DNA of 39,106 nt from an uncultured Prevotellaceae bacterium (GCA_947166305.1 CAMVDV010000029.1:1-39106); one strand, 5' to 3'; counted from the first letter of the stretch, positions 15,538 through 25,465 are shown. Translations and numbers: made by a program. Notes: generated by a model from the letters alone, not told the origin.

Positions 15538-16476
15538 CTACAGAAGATACTGCTTGGAGATGCTTTCGTTGTTCTCCACGCACTGGATGGTGTGGGCCAG
15601 AAGCTGTGCAATGGAGAGCTGCTTCACCTTGCTGCAATGGCCCGTGTAGGGGATGCTGTCGGTGAAGACCATTTCTTCGATGGCCGAAGCCTCAATGCGC
15701 TCGTTGGCCGGTCCGCTCATGATGCCGTGGCTTGCAATGGCACGTACGCTCCTTGCGCCGCTCTGCTTCATCAGGTCGGCAGCCTTCGTGATGGTGCCAG
15801 CCGTGTCGACCATGTCGTCGATGAGCACCACGTCGGCATCAAAGACATCGCCGATGATGTCCATCGTGGCCACTTCGTTGGCCCTCTTCCTCGTCTTGTT
15901 GCAGAGCACGAGCGGGCAGTTGAGGTACTTGCTGTAGTTGCTGGCACGCTTTGAGCCACCCACGTCGGGCGTGGCAATCACCAGATTCTCCAGCTTGAGG
16001 CTCTCGATGTAGGGCAACAGCACGCTGGAAGCGAAGAGATGGTCGACGGGAACATTGAAGAAACCCTGCTCCTGGTCGGCATGGAGGTCCATGGTGATGA
16101 GGCGCGTGATGCCAGCAACGCTCAGCATGTCTGCCACGAGCTTGGCCGCGATGCTGACGCGAGGCTTGCTCTTGCGGTCCTGACGAGCCCAGCCGAAGTA
16201 AGGCACCACGGCGTTGATGGTTCGTGCCGAGGCACGCTTCGCCGCATCAATCATCAGGAGCAACTCCATCAGATTGTCGGCGTTGGGGAATGTACTTTGA
16301 ACCAGAAAGACGTCGAGACCTCGGATTGATTCCTCAAAGCAGACCTCAAACTCGCCGTCGCTAAAGTGCGTGATGGAGAGATTGCCAAGCTCGCAACCAA
16401 GCTGCTGGCATATCTTCTCGGCCAGATAACGTGAATTGGTGCCGGTGAACACCTTGAATGACTTCTTTGCTTCCAT
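15538..16476 (-). CDS. prs: Ribose-phosphate pyrophosphokinase (PRPP synthase)
   Basis: The 312-residue protein makes PRPP from ribose 5-phosphate and ATP for nucleotide, histidine and NAD synthesis. Class I signatures are present: FSDGE, the flexible-loop and ATP-site region YFGWARQDRKSKPR, the DLHADQEQGFF segment, and the PRPP loop VLIDDMVDTAGTI. The start at 16476 (MEAKKSFKVFTG) gives the family's usual length; the ATG at 16497 would add seven residues. The gene follows the thiE-like gene by 33 bases and precedes the PAP2 gene by 23, so the three probably form one minus-strand unit. Confidence 0.95.
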   Translation of the reverse strand: MEAKKSFKVFTGTNSRYLAEKICQQLGCELGNLSITHFSDGEFEVCFEESIRGLDVFLVQSTFPNADNLMELLLMIDAAKRASARTINAVVPYFGWARQDRKSKPRVSIAAKLVADMLSVAGITRLITMDLHADQEQGFFNVPVDHLFASSVLLPYIESLKLENLVIATPDVGGSKRASNYSKYLNCPLVLCNKTRKRANEVATMDIIGDVFDADVVLIDDMVDTAGTITKAADLMKQSGARSVRAIASHGIMSGPANERIEASAIEEMVFTDSIPYTGHCSKVKQLSIAQLLAHTIQCVENNESISKQYLL

Positions 16477-16509
16477 TGCTTTATTTAATAGTATCAAGTT
16501 TCCTGAACC

Positions 16510-17121
16510 TTAGGCCGAGGCAGCCTTCCTCAGCTTGCGGAAGTGGGCGATGAGCTCCTTGTAGTCCTGCTGCGAGTGAATGTCGAAGTGGTTCCACAGG
16601 TCACCTCTGATGGCAACGCCTCCAAATCCCCATTCCCTCACTTGCTCAATGCCGGCAAGCGACACGCCACCCTCGGCAATCACCTTGCGGTCGATGATGC
16701 CTTGTCGTGCCGCCGCAAGCAGTTCGTCAGGCGTGAAGGAGGCTTTGTTCTCGCTCTCCGAGATGCTGTCGAAGATATTCCTGAGCAATATGTATTCGCT
16801 CTTCGCCTTCTGTTCGGTCACACTCTCCAGGTCGTAGCAAGTGCGGGTGATGGGTCCGTCATACGACGGCGGGGCCTCCGGGTGGCGTTTGCTCAGGTGG
16901 ATGCCCATCAGCCCGAACTCGTCGCGCAGATAGAAATGGTCATGCACCACGACCTTGCGGCGATACTGCTCGGGGATGAGGCTCAGCAGACGCTCGCAGA
17001 AGACGGGTTCCGAATTGGGCTTGCGGAGGTGAAGGATGTCCAGCCCTTCCTCGAAGAGCGTAGTCAGAATCTTGTCCTCTTCGACGAAGAACTCGGGGCA
17101 GGTGAGCAGAATAAGTTTCAT
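16510..17121 (-). CDS. Thiamine phosphate synthase / TenI family protein
   Basis: The 203-residue TIM-barrel protein has the ThiE/TenI layout: an early LHLRKP segment, VVVHDHFYL, GIHLSKRH, and a C-terminal phosphate-binding region AEGGVSLAGIEQVREWGFGG. ThiE joins the thiazole and pyrimidine moieties of thiamine; TenI-like proteins aromatise the thiazole. The family often occurs in Bacteroidota outside thi operons, as here, so the exact reaction is uncertain. It is the first gene of the thiE-prs-PAP2 unit, with a TACCTTTG box at 17153-17160. Confidence 0.82.
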   Translation of the reverse strand: MKLILLTCPEFFVEEDKILTTLFEEGLDILHLRKPNSEPVFCERLLSLIPEQYRRKVVVHDHFYLRDEFGLMGIHLSKRHPEAPPSYDGPITRTCYDLESVTEQKAKSEYILLRNIFDSISESENKASFTPDELLAAARQGIIDRKVIAEGGVSLAGIEQVREWGFGGVAIRGDLWNHFDIHSQQDYKELIAHFRKLRKAASA

Positions 17122-17152
17122 TCCGTATCTCTCTCTTGTCTTTTTCTGCGTG

Positions 17153-17160
17153 CAAAGGTA
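17153..17160 (-). promoter_or_regulatory. -7 box for the thiE-like/prs unit
   Basis: The minus strand reads TACCTTTG followed by GCACGC. It lies 32 bases upstream of the ATG at 17121. The divergent spacer to 17309 also contains the GH43 promoter. Confidence 0.65.
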
Positions 17161-17243
17161 CGACTTTTAATTCAAAACAGAGAGTTTCAAAAACCAAAAT
17201 TATGTAAAATCTCCCTAAAAAGGAAATTCTGTGCGCATTGACA

Positions 17244-17273
17244 TTGAACTCTCGGCATTTTTTCTTATCTTTG
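17244..17273 (+). promoter_or_regulatory. Promoter of the GH43 gene
   Basis: TTG at 17244-17246 and TATCTTTG at 17266-17273 are 19 bases apart. The ATG is at 17309. Confidence 0.65.
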
Positions 17274-17308
17274 TCGGGCAAAATGTCAAGTTAGCATATA
17301 ATTAAGGT

Positions 17309-20300
17309 ATGAAGAAGAAAACTATCCTTGCAGCGTTGCTCCTCGCGGCAAGCTGCTTGCAGGCAAATGCACAGAAGAAGTATTCCAACCCTGTTTTCGG
17401 TTCCGACTTTCCAGACCCGACGGTGCAGCGAGCACTCGACGGCACGTTCTATGCCTACGCTACAGGTTGCAAGTGCAAGAAGAGCACCGACCTCGTGCAC
17501 TGGAGCGACGTGTCGGGCGTCATCTCACGTCCCACATGGAACGACAGCACCAAGGCCGACGGCTCGAGGGACTATTATAGCCTCTGGGCGGCAGACGTCA
17601 ACTATGTGGACGGCAAATACATCTGCTATTATGCTTCCGCGTTGTGGGGCAACGGCTCTCGCACCGGCATCGGAGTCGCCGTGGGTGACTCGCCAACTAA
17701 GTTCACCGACAAGGGAAAGCTCTTCCGAAGCACCGAGATTGGCGTGAAGAACAGCATCGACCCCTGCTACGTTGAGGAATTCGACAAGAAGTATATCGTC
17801 TGGGGAAGCTTCAACGACATCTGCATCGCCGAGCTTACCGACGACGCACTCGCCATCAAGAACTTCTCCCCCATCAACAATCCTCAGCCCAACGGCTCGT
17901 GGAAACGCCATGCAGGCGTCACGAAAATTGCCGGAGGAGCCTTCGAGGGCGCCATGATCTACAAGCGCGGACGCTACTATTACCTCTTCTGCAGCGTCGG
18001 ATCCTGCTGCGAAGGCGAGAACAGCAGCTATCGTACTGTGGTGGGACGCTCAACGAAACTCACCGGACCCTACGTCAACAAGCAGGGAGGACAAATGGTG
18101 AGCGACAACTATACGACCATCATCAAGGGCAACGAGGGCAGCGACGGACGATGGAAAGGCCCTGGCCACAACAGCGAAATCATCACCGATGACGAGGGAC
18201 AGGACTGGCTTCTCTATCACAGCTACGACCGCAACAACAACTTCAACGGGCGTCTCATGCTACTGGACAAGATAACTTGGGACAGAAACGACTGGCCTGT
18301 CATCAACGACGGCTACCCCAGCAGCGGCGAGATGGACGCTCCTGTCTTCTACAGCGGCAATGGCGCGAACATCACCTACAAGCTTGTCAATGCCGACCTG
18401 AGCAAAAGTCTCTGGAAGGGCTGGGATGCCCAGATCAGCGACGAGTGCGTTCACGGCACAGGCAAGGGCTCGGCCTTCATGCCCTTTGGCTATGTGAGGA
18501 ACGGCGGCACGTTCGACATCTCGCAGACCGTCACGGCGAGCATCACCGACGGACTTTATGAAATGAAAGTGAACGGCTTCGACACGGAGCACAGTGTGGA
18601 GTATTATGTAGGAAAGGTTGCCACGCCGGTGCTTTGTCCTGCCGACAACGGCACGACGGCTCCTTCGTCCGAAACGGTCACGTCAAGCAATTTCCTCAAC
18701 GGCCGCTTCGGGCAGAGCGTCTATGGACTGGTTGTGGGCGGAAAGCTGACGTTCGGTATGCGCACACGGCAGGCGCTTTCGTCCACGGAGCGTTTCTCGG
18801 TGGGCAACATCCGGGTCATCTATCGCGGACGCAACGCTGACTCCGACTCCACGGCCCTTGCCTCGGTGCTCGACAGCTACTACGCCATGGCCGACAACCT
18901 CAAGGCCAGCGGTGCCTTATACTATGATGGATACAACCGCACGATAGCCGCTTACAAGGAAATAGCCGATGGGACTGACCAGGCACTGACGCGCTATCAG
19001 CAGCTGCAGAAGGTGCATCGCACGCTGGACAGCATTCAGTCGAGCATCGATGTCTATGCCGAGCTTGCCGTAGCCGTGCAGAAGCTCGACTCGCAGCTTG
19101 TGGTGGCCGAGGCCGGAGGCTACGCCACGACGGAGGCCGCCGAAGCCCTTGCCGAGGGAAGGCAAGTGCTCGACGGCGGACTGCTCAGGGACAAGGAGGT
19201 CAAGACGCTCATCGCTCAGCTGGAAAGCGTGGGCAGGGACATGACGTATGCCTATCAGGAGGGCGACGGAACGCAGGAGAATCCCTACGTCATCATGCGC
19301 CCCGAGCAGCTGGACCACATGCACGACGTGCTGGTGAAGGACGAGATGGTCTATTTCGTGCTTGGTGCCGACGTCGATATGGCTGGCTTTGACTGGGAAC
19401 AACTCAACACGAGTTCCAACAGCTACCGCTACTGGATCAACTTCGACGGACAGGGTCACATCATCCGCAACCTTACGCCCAACGGCTCGAAGTACTATCC
19501 GAGCTTCTTCGGGACGATGTGTGGCGAGATACGGAACACGGGCTTCGTGGATGCGCTGGTGGACGGAACCGCTTCGGGCGCTGCCATCATTGGCGGCACG
19601 CTGGGCCACAGCACCTACAAGGACGCTGAGGGCAACCTCCTGCCCGTGGTCATTGAGAACTGCTATGTGACGGGTTCTGTCACGAGCAAAGGCTATGTCG
19701 GCGCCATAGGCGGCACGCTGGGCAACTCACCCGTCTTAATCAGGAACTGCTACAGCGCGGCGAGCGTGACCGGAAACGGCACGACGGCCAACTACAGCGG
19801 CGGCCTCGTGGGGCGCATCCGCACGAGTCTGACGATGGAACGCTGCTATGCGGCTGCTCCCGTGGCATCGCCCATCGCCGGCGGCATCGTGGCCGGAGGG
19901 CAGAATTCCTCCACGCCGGGCAGCACCTTCACGGAGGTCATCGCCTGGAACCCCTTGGTGGACGGCACCACGGCCTTGCCCTTTGGCGCTACCATCGAGC
20001 TGGATGTCCTCTCGGGCATCTATACGTTTGCCGACATGCTCCTCAACGGTCAGCCCGTGGAGGAAGGCCTGAGCCACGAGGACCTCTGCGGAGTGGCAGC
20101 CAAGTGGGGCGCTCCGTGGTACAGAAACCCGACGGCCGGCAACGGATACCCCATCCTGCAGTGGCAGTACGACCGTGGCGACTACCGCGACATCTGCGGC
20201 TTCGACCCCGAGAGCGACCCGACGGGAATCACTGAAATCAAGACTGAAGAGCCCGGAACGAAGAACGGCGGAGCCATCTACGACCTGAGCGGACGCCGAA

Positions 20301-20416
20301 TAGACAATGGTCAATGGTCAATAATCAATGGTCAATCGTCCAACGGCCAATGGCCCAACGGCAAACTGCCACGCGGCATCTACATCATCGACGGCAAGAA
20401 GATAATGAAGAGATAG
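17309..20416 (+). CDS. GH43 family glycosidase (arabinanase/arabinofuranosidase type), multidomain, T9SS-exported
   Basis: The 1035-residue protein begins with a signal peptide (1-22) and a five-bladed GH43 domain (about 27-350). The likely catalytic base is D36 in FPDP, the pKa-setting aspartate D151 in SIDPCY, and the general acid E213 in FEGAMIY; GPGHNSE near residue 290 is also typical. A beta-sandwich (about 355-510), a helical FIVAR-like segment (about 515-640) and GLUG-type beta-helix repeats (about 650-890) follow. The end has a T9SS signal YDLSGRR...LPRGIYIIDGKK. GH43 enzymes cut arabinan, arabinoxylan or related glycans. The linker inside the signal is built from in-frame heptad repeats (GQWSIINGQSSNGQW). 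No SusC/D genes adjoin it. Confidence 0.82.
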   Translation: MKKKTILAALLLAASCLQANAQKKYSNPVFGSDFPDPTVQRALDGTFYAYATGCKCKKSTDLVHWSDVSGVISRPTWNDSTKADGSRDYYSLWAADVNYVDGKYICYYASALWGNGSRTGIGVAVGDSPTKFTDKGKLFRSTEIGVKNSIDPCYVEEFDKKYIVWGSFNDICIAELTDDALAIKNFSPINNPQPNGSWKRHAGVTKIAGGAFEGAMIYKRGRYYYLFCSVGSCCEGENSSYRTVVGRSTKLTGPYVNKQGGQMVSDNYTTIIKGNEGSDGRWKGPGHNSEIITDDEGQDWLLYHSYDRNNNFNGRLMLLDKITWDRNDWPVINDGYPSSGEMDAPVFYSGNGANITYKLVNADLSKSLWKGWDAQISDECVHGTGKGSAFMPFGYVRNGGTFDISQTVTASITDGLYEMKVNGFDTEHSVEYYVGKVATPVLCPADNGTTAPSSETVTSSNFLNGRFGQSVYGLVVGGKLTFGMRTRQALSSTERFSVGNIRVIYRGRNADSDSTALASVLDSYYAMADNLKASGALYYDGYNRTIAAYKEIADGTDQALTRYQQLQKVHRTLDSIQSSIDVYAELAVAVQKLDSQLVVAEAGGYATTEAAEALAEGRQVLDGGLLRDKEVKTLIAQLESVGRDMTYAYQEGDGTQENPYVIMRPEQLDHMHDVLVKDEMVYFVLGADVDMAGFDWEQLNTSSNSYRYWINFDGQGHIIRNLTPNGSKYYPSFFGTMCGEIRNTGFVDALVDGTASGAAIIGGTLGHSTYKDAEGNLLPVVIENCYVTGSVTSKGYVGAIGGTLGNSPVLIRNCYSAASVTGNGTTANYSGGLVGRIRTSLTMERCYAAAPVASPIAGGIVAGGQNSSTPGSTFTEVIAWNPLVDGTTALPFGATIELDVLSGIYTFADMLLNGQPVEEGLSHEDLCGVAAKWGAPWYRNPTAGNGYPILQWQYDRGDYRDICGFDPESDPTGITEIKTEEPGTKNGGAIYDLSGRRIDNGQWSIINGQSSNGQWPNGKLPRGIYIIDGKKIMKR
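20305..20337 (+). repeat. Heptad repeat within the T9SS signal of the GH43 gene
   Basis: Four to five 7-bp units, CAATGGT with variants CAATAAT and CAATCG, encode the QWSIINGQSS stretch between YDLSGRRI and LPRGIYI. The same heptad occurs in reverse orientation at the equivalent place in the gene at 26125-28896. Confidence 0.88.
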
Positions 20417-20454
20417 CGGCAGAGGTCTCCACCCCTGCGGCGAGGTGCAAAAAC

Positions 20455-20550
20455 GCCGCACGCGGGGATGGTCATCGCCGCACGCGGAGATGGCCATCGT
20501 CGCACGCGGAGTTCGTCATCGCCGCACGCGGGGTTTCCGCACCCTGCACG
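20455..20550. repeat. 22-bp tandem array F (5 units)
   Basis: Units with the core GCACGCGG start at 20455, 20477, 20499 and 20521, and a weaker copy at 20543, exactly 22 bp apart. The array fills most of the 217-base spacer upstream of the gene at 20634. It creates a spurious in-frame N-terminal extension of that gene. Confidence 0.9.
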
Positions 20551-20633
20551 CACCCCTCCGCACCCCGGGCGCATCTGCCCTGTCGTCTAACCCTGTCGGA
20601 CCGACCCGTCCGGCTGCAAAAAACTTCAGGACT

Positions 20634-21449
20634 ATGAACAGAATCGTCACACTCCTCCTGCTTCTCTGTGCCACGGCAGGTTGGGCACAGAAGTACAACG
20701 TCAGCGGCGTGGTGAAGGGCCCCGATGGGGTCATCCCGAATGTCTCCGTCAGGGAAATCGACGCCAACCACCGTGTCTATGGACACACCACGACGGACCA
20801 GGGCGGACTCTTCACCTTCCGCGTCCGCGACATACGCAATTCCCTCCAGTTCTATGCGCCTGGCTACCGCACATTCACGCACAAGATGCTCGGCAAGGCG
20901 TCCTTCCGCGTCACGATGGAAAAGCGTCGCACCTCGCCATACGTCGCCACGGCAAAGGTCATCCTCAGGAGCGACCACCTCATATGCGGGCACTACAACG
21001 GCGACGAGGTGAGGATGCAGGCATGGGTGGAACAGATGAACGACACACTCTTCGCGCTCATCCTGCCCGTGGAAATGGACAAAGTGGTGGACGAATACGC
21101 CGCCGGCAGGAAACTCACCGTGCTCGACAACCTGGGACACACCGTCATGCTGCTGGAGAACGTGGTGGATGCCTATCCCGTGGCAGGCGACCCCGACGAA
21201 GTGAGCGAGCGATGTCTGGCACAGTCCTACACCGGCATGAACCACATCCCGGGCGTGGGCGAAGGCGATGCACGCCTCTACGCCTATCCACATTTTCAGA
21301 TCACACGCTCACAGATTAAGGAACTCTGCAACAACCTCGACCTCGTGGACCGTTTCGCCGTAGACACCTACCGCGCAGACAACTTCTGGAACGTCTTCCC
21401 CACGAGCCGCACCGCCGCACTCCTCGAAAAGGTATTGAACAAGAAATAA
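20634..21449 (+). CDS. Exported protein with carboxypeptidase regulatory-like domain
   Basis: From the ATG at 20634 the protein has 271 residues with a clear signal peptide (MNRIVTLLLLLCATAGWAQ). A carboxypeptidase-regulatory-like beta-sandwich follows (about 20-90; VSGVVKGPDGVIPNVSVREID and the tract up to FYAPGYRTF), the fold also found at the N-terminus of TonB-dependent transporters. The remaining 180 residues are not recognised. An in-frame ATG at 20445 would add 63 residues encoded by 22-bp tandem repeats and is rejected. The GH38 gene begins 9 bases after its stop, so the two are co-transcribed; a role in surface glycan handling is possible but unproven. Confidence 0.72.
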   Translation: MNRIVTLLLLLCATAGWAQKYNVSGVVKGPDGVIPNVSVREIDANHRVYGHTTTDQGGLFTFRVRDIRNSLQFYAPGYRTFTHKMLGKASFRVTMEKRRTSPYVATAKVILRSDHLICGHYNGDEVRMQAWVEQMNDTLFALILPVEMDKVVDEYAAGRKLTVLDNLGHTVMLLENVVDAYPVAGDPDEVSERCLAQSYTGMNHIPGVGEGDARLYAYPHFQITRSQIKELCNNLDLVDRFAVDTYRADNFWNVFPTSRTAALLEKVLNKK

Positions 21450-21458
21450 GGTAAAAAC

Positions 21459-24400
21459 ATGAACAGACAAGGCTTTCTGGCCGGCATCCTCTTCCTTGGA
21501 GCCGGCCTTTTGCAGGCCCAGGAGGAGAAGACCTTCTTCCTCATCTCCAACAGCCACCTCGACACACAGTGGAACTGGGACGTCCGCACCACCATCTCCC
21601 AGTATGTCCAGCACACACTCACCGACAATATGGCGCTCATGGACAAGTATCCGAGCTTCCGCCTCAATTATGAAGGCGCCATCAAGTACATGTGGATGAA
21701 GGAATACTACCCCGAGGACTTCGAGAGGCTCAAGCATTACGTCGGAAACGGCCAGTGGCACGTCAGCGGAATGTCCGTCGATGCCAGCGACGTCATGATG
21801 TCTTCGGCCGAAAGCATACTCCACAGTATGCTCTATGCCAACCGCTTCTACCGGCAAGAGTTCGGCGTGCGCGGCGGACACGACGTCATGTTGCCCGACT
21901 GCTTCGGTTTCTCCTACGCCCTGCCCTCCCTCATGCGCCATGCCGGACAACGCGGTTTCCACACGGCAAAACTTGGCTGGGGCGCCGCATCCTACAGCAA
22001 ACTGCCCAACTTCGGCGTCTGGCAAGGCGTGGACGGCAGCCAAGTCTACGCCATCTACAAGCCCGGTGCCTACGACACCCACGAGAGTTGGAACAAAGAC
22101 CTCACCGGCGATGCCGGCATCCTCAGCGAGATACAGGCAAACACGAACGAGAGCGGACTCCCCGTGGCAGTGAAATACGTCGGCCCACGCAGCGACCACG
22201 GCGGTGCACTCCAAGACAATCCCGACAAAGAGGGAGAGAATACGCCCTACTGGCTCTGCTACAACGCAGAGAAGGACGGCGGAAGCCTCAAGGTACGCCT
22301 CGCCACGCCCGACGAATTCTTCCAGTATATGGAGGAACACGACGAGGGCCAGTACAAGGTATGGAACAGCGAACTGCCCATGCGGACACACGGCGTGGGG
22401 GCCTACACAAGTTGGGGAGCACTGAAACTCTGGAACCGAAAGAACGAACTCCTGGCCGATGCGGCAGAAAAGGCATCCTCCGTTGCCACCTGGCTCGGCC
22501 TTCGCAGCTATCCCTCGCAGCAGCTTCGCGACGCATGGGTGCGCCAGCTCTGGCAACAGCACCATGATGGATTGCCCGGCACGAGCATCCTTTCCGCCAA
22601 TGAATACTCCTACAACGAGTCATACCTTGCCCACAAAGCCTTTGCCGGAGAGCTCCGCACGAGCGCAGGGGCTGTCGTTCAGGCCATGGACACACAGGTG
22701 GAGGGCACACCCATCGTGGTCTTCAACCCACTCAGCCACGAACGTACGGACATCGTGGAAGGCTCCATCCCCTGCGACGTGAACCATAAAGCCATACGCG
22801 TCTTTGGTCCCGACGGAAACGAAGTGCTCGCTCAGCCCACACGCTACGACCTTGTCGCCCGACGCCTCCACTTCATCTTCGCAGCCACAGTGCCTTCGCT
22901 CGGATTTGCCGTCTTTGAAGCCAGGATAGGCGAGGTGTGCTCCCTCACATCCGACCTCGCCTTTGAGCAAAGCGGCAACCTCCGCAAGATGAACAACGGC
23001 CGCTTTCGCGTCACAGTCAACAGCAATGGCGACATCTCCAACCTCTATGACCTCCAGAACAGCAAGACCCTCATCAGCACACCCGTGCGCCAACAGCTCA
23101 TATACGACCACGAAGATACCTGGCCGGCTTGGGAGATCAGCTACACCGACGTGTGCCGCACGCCATCATCCTTCGTCTCGAAGAACATGGAAGCCGAGCT
23201 TGTGGAGGACGGGCCGCTCCGTAAGTCGCTCAAGATAACGCGCCGGCAGGAAGGCTCCACCTTCGTGCAGTACATACGCATGAACGCTCTGAACGACCGC
23301 ATCGAGTGCCTCAACGAGGTGGACTGGCAGACGCCAGAGAGAATGCTGAAGGTCAACTTCCCCTTCAACTTTGCGAACAGCACCGACACCTACGACATCT
23401 CGCTCGGAACCATCAGCCGCGGCGTCAGAACGAGCGACGAATACGAAGTATGCGGACACCAATGGGCCGACCACAGCCTGCCTGGCGGTGCCTACGGCGT
23501 CTCCATCCTCAGCGACTGCAAGTACGGTTGGGACAAGCCTAACGATAAGTCTCTCCGCCTCACCCTCTTGCATACGCCTTCGTGCAAGAACTATTCTCAC
23601 CAGGCCAACATGGACATCGGGCCGAACAGGTTCACCTATGCCCTGCTCCCCCACGAGGGTGGATGGAGCCAGCACACACAGATGCAGGCCAGTCAGCTCA
23701 ACCAGCCGCTCATAGCCTTTGTCGCTCCCAGGCACAACGGCTCGCTCGGTCGCCGTCTGCCCTTCGCCGCGCTCAGCACAGACCAAGTGAGCATCAAGGC
23801 ATTGAAAAAGGCTGAAGACACCGACGAGCTCATCGTTCGTGTTTACGAATGGGCGGGTGAGGACCAGCACGACGTGCGTCTTTCCTTCCCAGCCCCCATC
23901 GTGTCGGCCCGCGAGGTCAATGGCATCGAAGAGGAGCTTGCTTCTTCCGATGATATCCACGTCGGCGACAGCTCCATCGTCTTCAGCATCGGTCACTATC
24001 AGCCCAAGACCTTTGCCGTAAGGTTGCAGGCTCTGACCCTCCAGCCCTCTTCAGAGGGAGACTTAGGGCAAGGCTCAGATGGAGAAGACCTCCCTCAAAA
24101 GGGGACCGAAGGGGCTTTTGAAAGTGTTTCACTTCCCTTCAACATCGACCTCATGAGCTTTGATGATGCACGAGGAAACGCCACAACTGCCTACACTTAC
24201 GCCTACCCTGCCGAACTCATTCCCGACACACTTGTCTGCGATGGCATAGGCTTCGTCATGGGTCCGCGCGAGCATAATGCAAAGAATGTGCTACGCCTCA
24301 CGTCGTCGCAGGCCATTGCTTTGGACAGAAAGCAAGGCCACAACAAACTCTACCTGCTCCTTGCCAGCCCGACCGAGGCAGGCTCTGAGGTGAAAATCGC

Positions 24401-25343
24401 TGCAGGTGGAGAAGAAACCATCCTCAGCGTGCCCTACTTCAGCGGACGTGTCTGCGAACCACTCTCCTGCACTTCCGTCGGAGAGAACTATCGTCCTCAG
24501 GACGTCGCCTTGGCTTGTTCTCATGCACACAAGGTTTCCGACAAATCGAACCAAGTCATGCAGATGCTTTATATATATAAATATGGTATAGAGCTTCCCG
24601 AAGGCATCGAAGAGGTCACACTCTCTTCGTCCGACCGCAAGACCTTCCTCTTCGCAGCAACCATGGCTGCCAATCAAACGGACGACATTGTGGATTTCGA
24701 CCCCCTAACCCCCTTTAGGGAGAATGAGATGGTAAATGGTAAATCGTCAAATAGTAAATGGGACGATGGTCGGCTCGTGCCACGCACAGCCACTGCCTCG
24801 CATCAGACAGGCACCAGCGAGTCGGGCAGCAAGGCAAACGACGGCGACCCGACGACCAAATGGTGTGCCACAAGTTCGCAGAGCCAGACGCCTTATCTCC
24901 AGTACATCATGAAGGACACGGTCGTCATCGACCGCTGGATGGTGCTCGGTGCTGCCCGCGAGAGCGGTGACTATGTTGCCAAATCCTTCAAGCTGCAGTA
25001 TCTGAGCGACGACGGTTCGTGGGTCGATGCAGACATCGTGACGGACAACCAACTGAACAAAGTGGTGCGCACGCTCAAGAATCCCGTCACGACCACTCGC
25101 GTCCGCTTGCAAATGGTGCAGGGCGAGCAGAATGCCTACACGACGCGCATCTATGAATTTGCCGTCTATGGCTACCTCAAGAGCGAGGACCCGACAGGCA
25201 TCGAGGAAATTAAGAATGAAGAATTAAGGATGAAGAATGGGGAAGATGCCGTCTATGACCTCAGCGGCCGCAAATGGACAAATAGTAAGTTGCCGCGCGG
25301 CATCTTCATCAAGGACGGCAGGAAGGAAGTAATTAAAGAATGA
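21459..25343 (+). CDS. GH38 alpha-mannosidase with F5/8-type C domain, T9SS-exported
   Basis: The 1294-residue protein has a signal peptide (1-21) and the GH38 catalytic module. Zinc-binding residues are visible: H33 and D35 in HLDTQWNW, D147 (also the nucleophile) in LPDCFGFS, and H368/H369 in QQHHDG. The family hydrolyses alpha-mannosides with retention. A long beta-sandwich tail, an F5/8 type C (CBM32-like) domain (about 1107-1235) and a T9SS signal (YDLSGRK...LPRGIFIKDGRK) follow. Three repeat-derived segments interrupt non-catalytic regions: palindrome remnants at 24043-24118 and 24700-24727, heptads at 24731-24755, and heptads at 25205-25245 just before the T9SS signal. Its likely substrate is a mannose-rich host or yeast glycan. 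It follows the gene at 20634 by 9 bases. Confidence 0.85.
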   Translation: MNRQGFLAGILFLGAGLLQAQEEKTFFLISNSHLDTQWNWDVRTTISQYVQHTLTDNMALMDKYPSFRLNYEGAIKYMWMKEYYPEDFERLKHYVGNGQWHVSGMSVDASDVMMSSAESILHSMLYANRFYRQEFGVRGGHDVMLPDCFGFSYALPSLMRHAGQRGFHTAKLGWGAASYSKLPNFGVWQGVDGSQVYAIYKPGAYDTHESWNKDLTGDAGILSEIQANTNESGLPVAVKYVGPRSDHGGALQDNPDKEGENTPYWLCYNAEKDGGSLKVRLATPDEFFQYMEEHDEGQYKVWNSELPMRTHGVGAYTSWGALKLWNRKNELLADAAEKASSVATWLGLRSYPSQQLRDAWVRQLWQQHHDGLPGTSILSANEYSYNESYLAHKAFAGELRTSAGAVVQAMDTQVEGTPIVVFNPLSHERTDIVEGSIPCDVNHKAIRVFGPDGNEVLAQPTRYDLVARRLHFIFAATVPSLGFAVFEARIGEVCSLTSDLAFEQSGNLRKMNNGRFRVTVNSNGDISNLYDLQNSKTLISTPVRQQLIYDHEDTWPAWEISYTDVCRTPSSFVSKNMEAELVEDGPLRKSLKITRRQEGSTFVQYIRMNALNDRIECLNEVDWQTPERMLKVNFPFNFANSTDTYDISLGTISRGVRTSDEYEVCGHQWADHSLPGGAYGVSILSDCKYGWDKPNDKSLRLTLLHTPSCKNYSHQANMDIGPNRFTYALLPHEGGWSQHTQMQASQLNQPLIAFVAPRHNGSLGRRLPFAALSTDQVSIKALKKAEDTDELIVRVYEWAGEDQHDVRLSFPAPIVSAREVNGIEEELASSDDIHVGDSSIVFSIGHYQPKTFAVRLQALTLQPSSEGDLGQGSDGEDLPQKGTEGAFESVSLPFNIDLMSFDDARGNATTAYTYAYPAELIPDTLVCDGIGFVMGPREHNAKNVLRLTSSQAIALDRKQGHNKLYLLLASPTEAGSEVKIAAGGEETILSVPYFSGRVCEPLSCTSVGENYRPQDVALACSHAHKVSDKSNQVMQMLYIYKYGIELPEGIEEVTLSSSDRKTFLFAATMAANQTDDIVDFDPLTPFRENEMVNGKSSNSKWDDGRLVPRTATASHQTGTSESGSKANDGDPTTKWCATSSQSQTPYLQYIMKDTVVIDRWMVLGAARESGDYVAKSFKLQYLSDDGSWVDADIVTDNQLNKVVRTLKNPVTTTRVRLQMVQGEQNAYTTRIYEFAVYGYLKSEDPTGIEEIKNEELRMKNGEDAVYDLSGRKWTNSKLPRGIFIKDGRKEVIKE
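24043..24118. repeat. Imperfect palindrome inside the GH38 gene
   Basis: AGCCCTCTTCAGAGGGAGAC at 24043-24062 faces an imperfect inverse at 24084-24118 (contains CCTCCCTCAAAAGGGGACC). It encodes a Ser/Gly/Asp/Glu-rich linker (SSEGDLGQGSDGEDLPQK) between beta-sandwich segments and belongs to the C-rich palindrome family. Confidence 0.75.
24700..24755. repeat. Half palindrome and heptads inside the GH38 gene
   Basis: ACCCCCTAACCCCCTTTAGG near 24700 is one arm of the C-rich palindrome. It is followed at 24731-24755 by GGTAAAT/AGTAAAT heptads. Together they encode the linker (DPLTPFRENEMVNGKSSNSK) leading into the F5/8-type C domain. Confidence 0.78.
25205..25245 (+). repeat. Simple repeats before the T9SS signal of the GH38 gene
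   Basis: GAATTAAGGATGAAGAAT-type units encode EIKNEELRMKNGE immediately before YDLSGRK. They match the AATTAAGAATGAAGAATT style of repeat seen in spacers, for example at 839-866 on the other strand. Confidence 0.8.
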
Positions 25344-25465
25344 AAAAATGAAGGAATGAGGGGATGAAAAGTTTTAGCGGACGCCAATAAAACCTCATAC
25401 CTTTCCTGCCAGGGGTGCTTCGGAGGGCAGGAGCAAGCGTGCCTCCCTAAGGCACGCCCTCAGCG

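Noticed and set aside
20445..20633. N-terminal extension of the gene at 20634
   Set aside because: The extra 63 codons are array F repeats, and a normal signal peptide begins at 20634.
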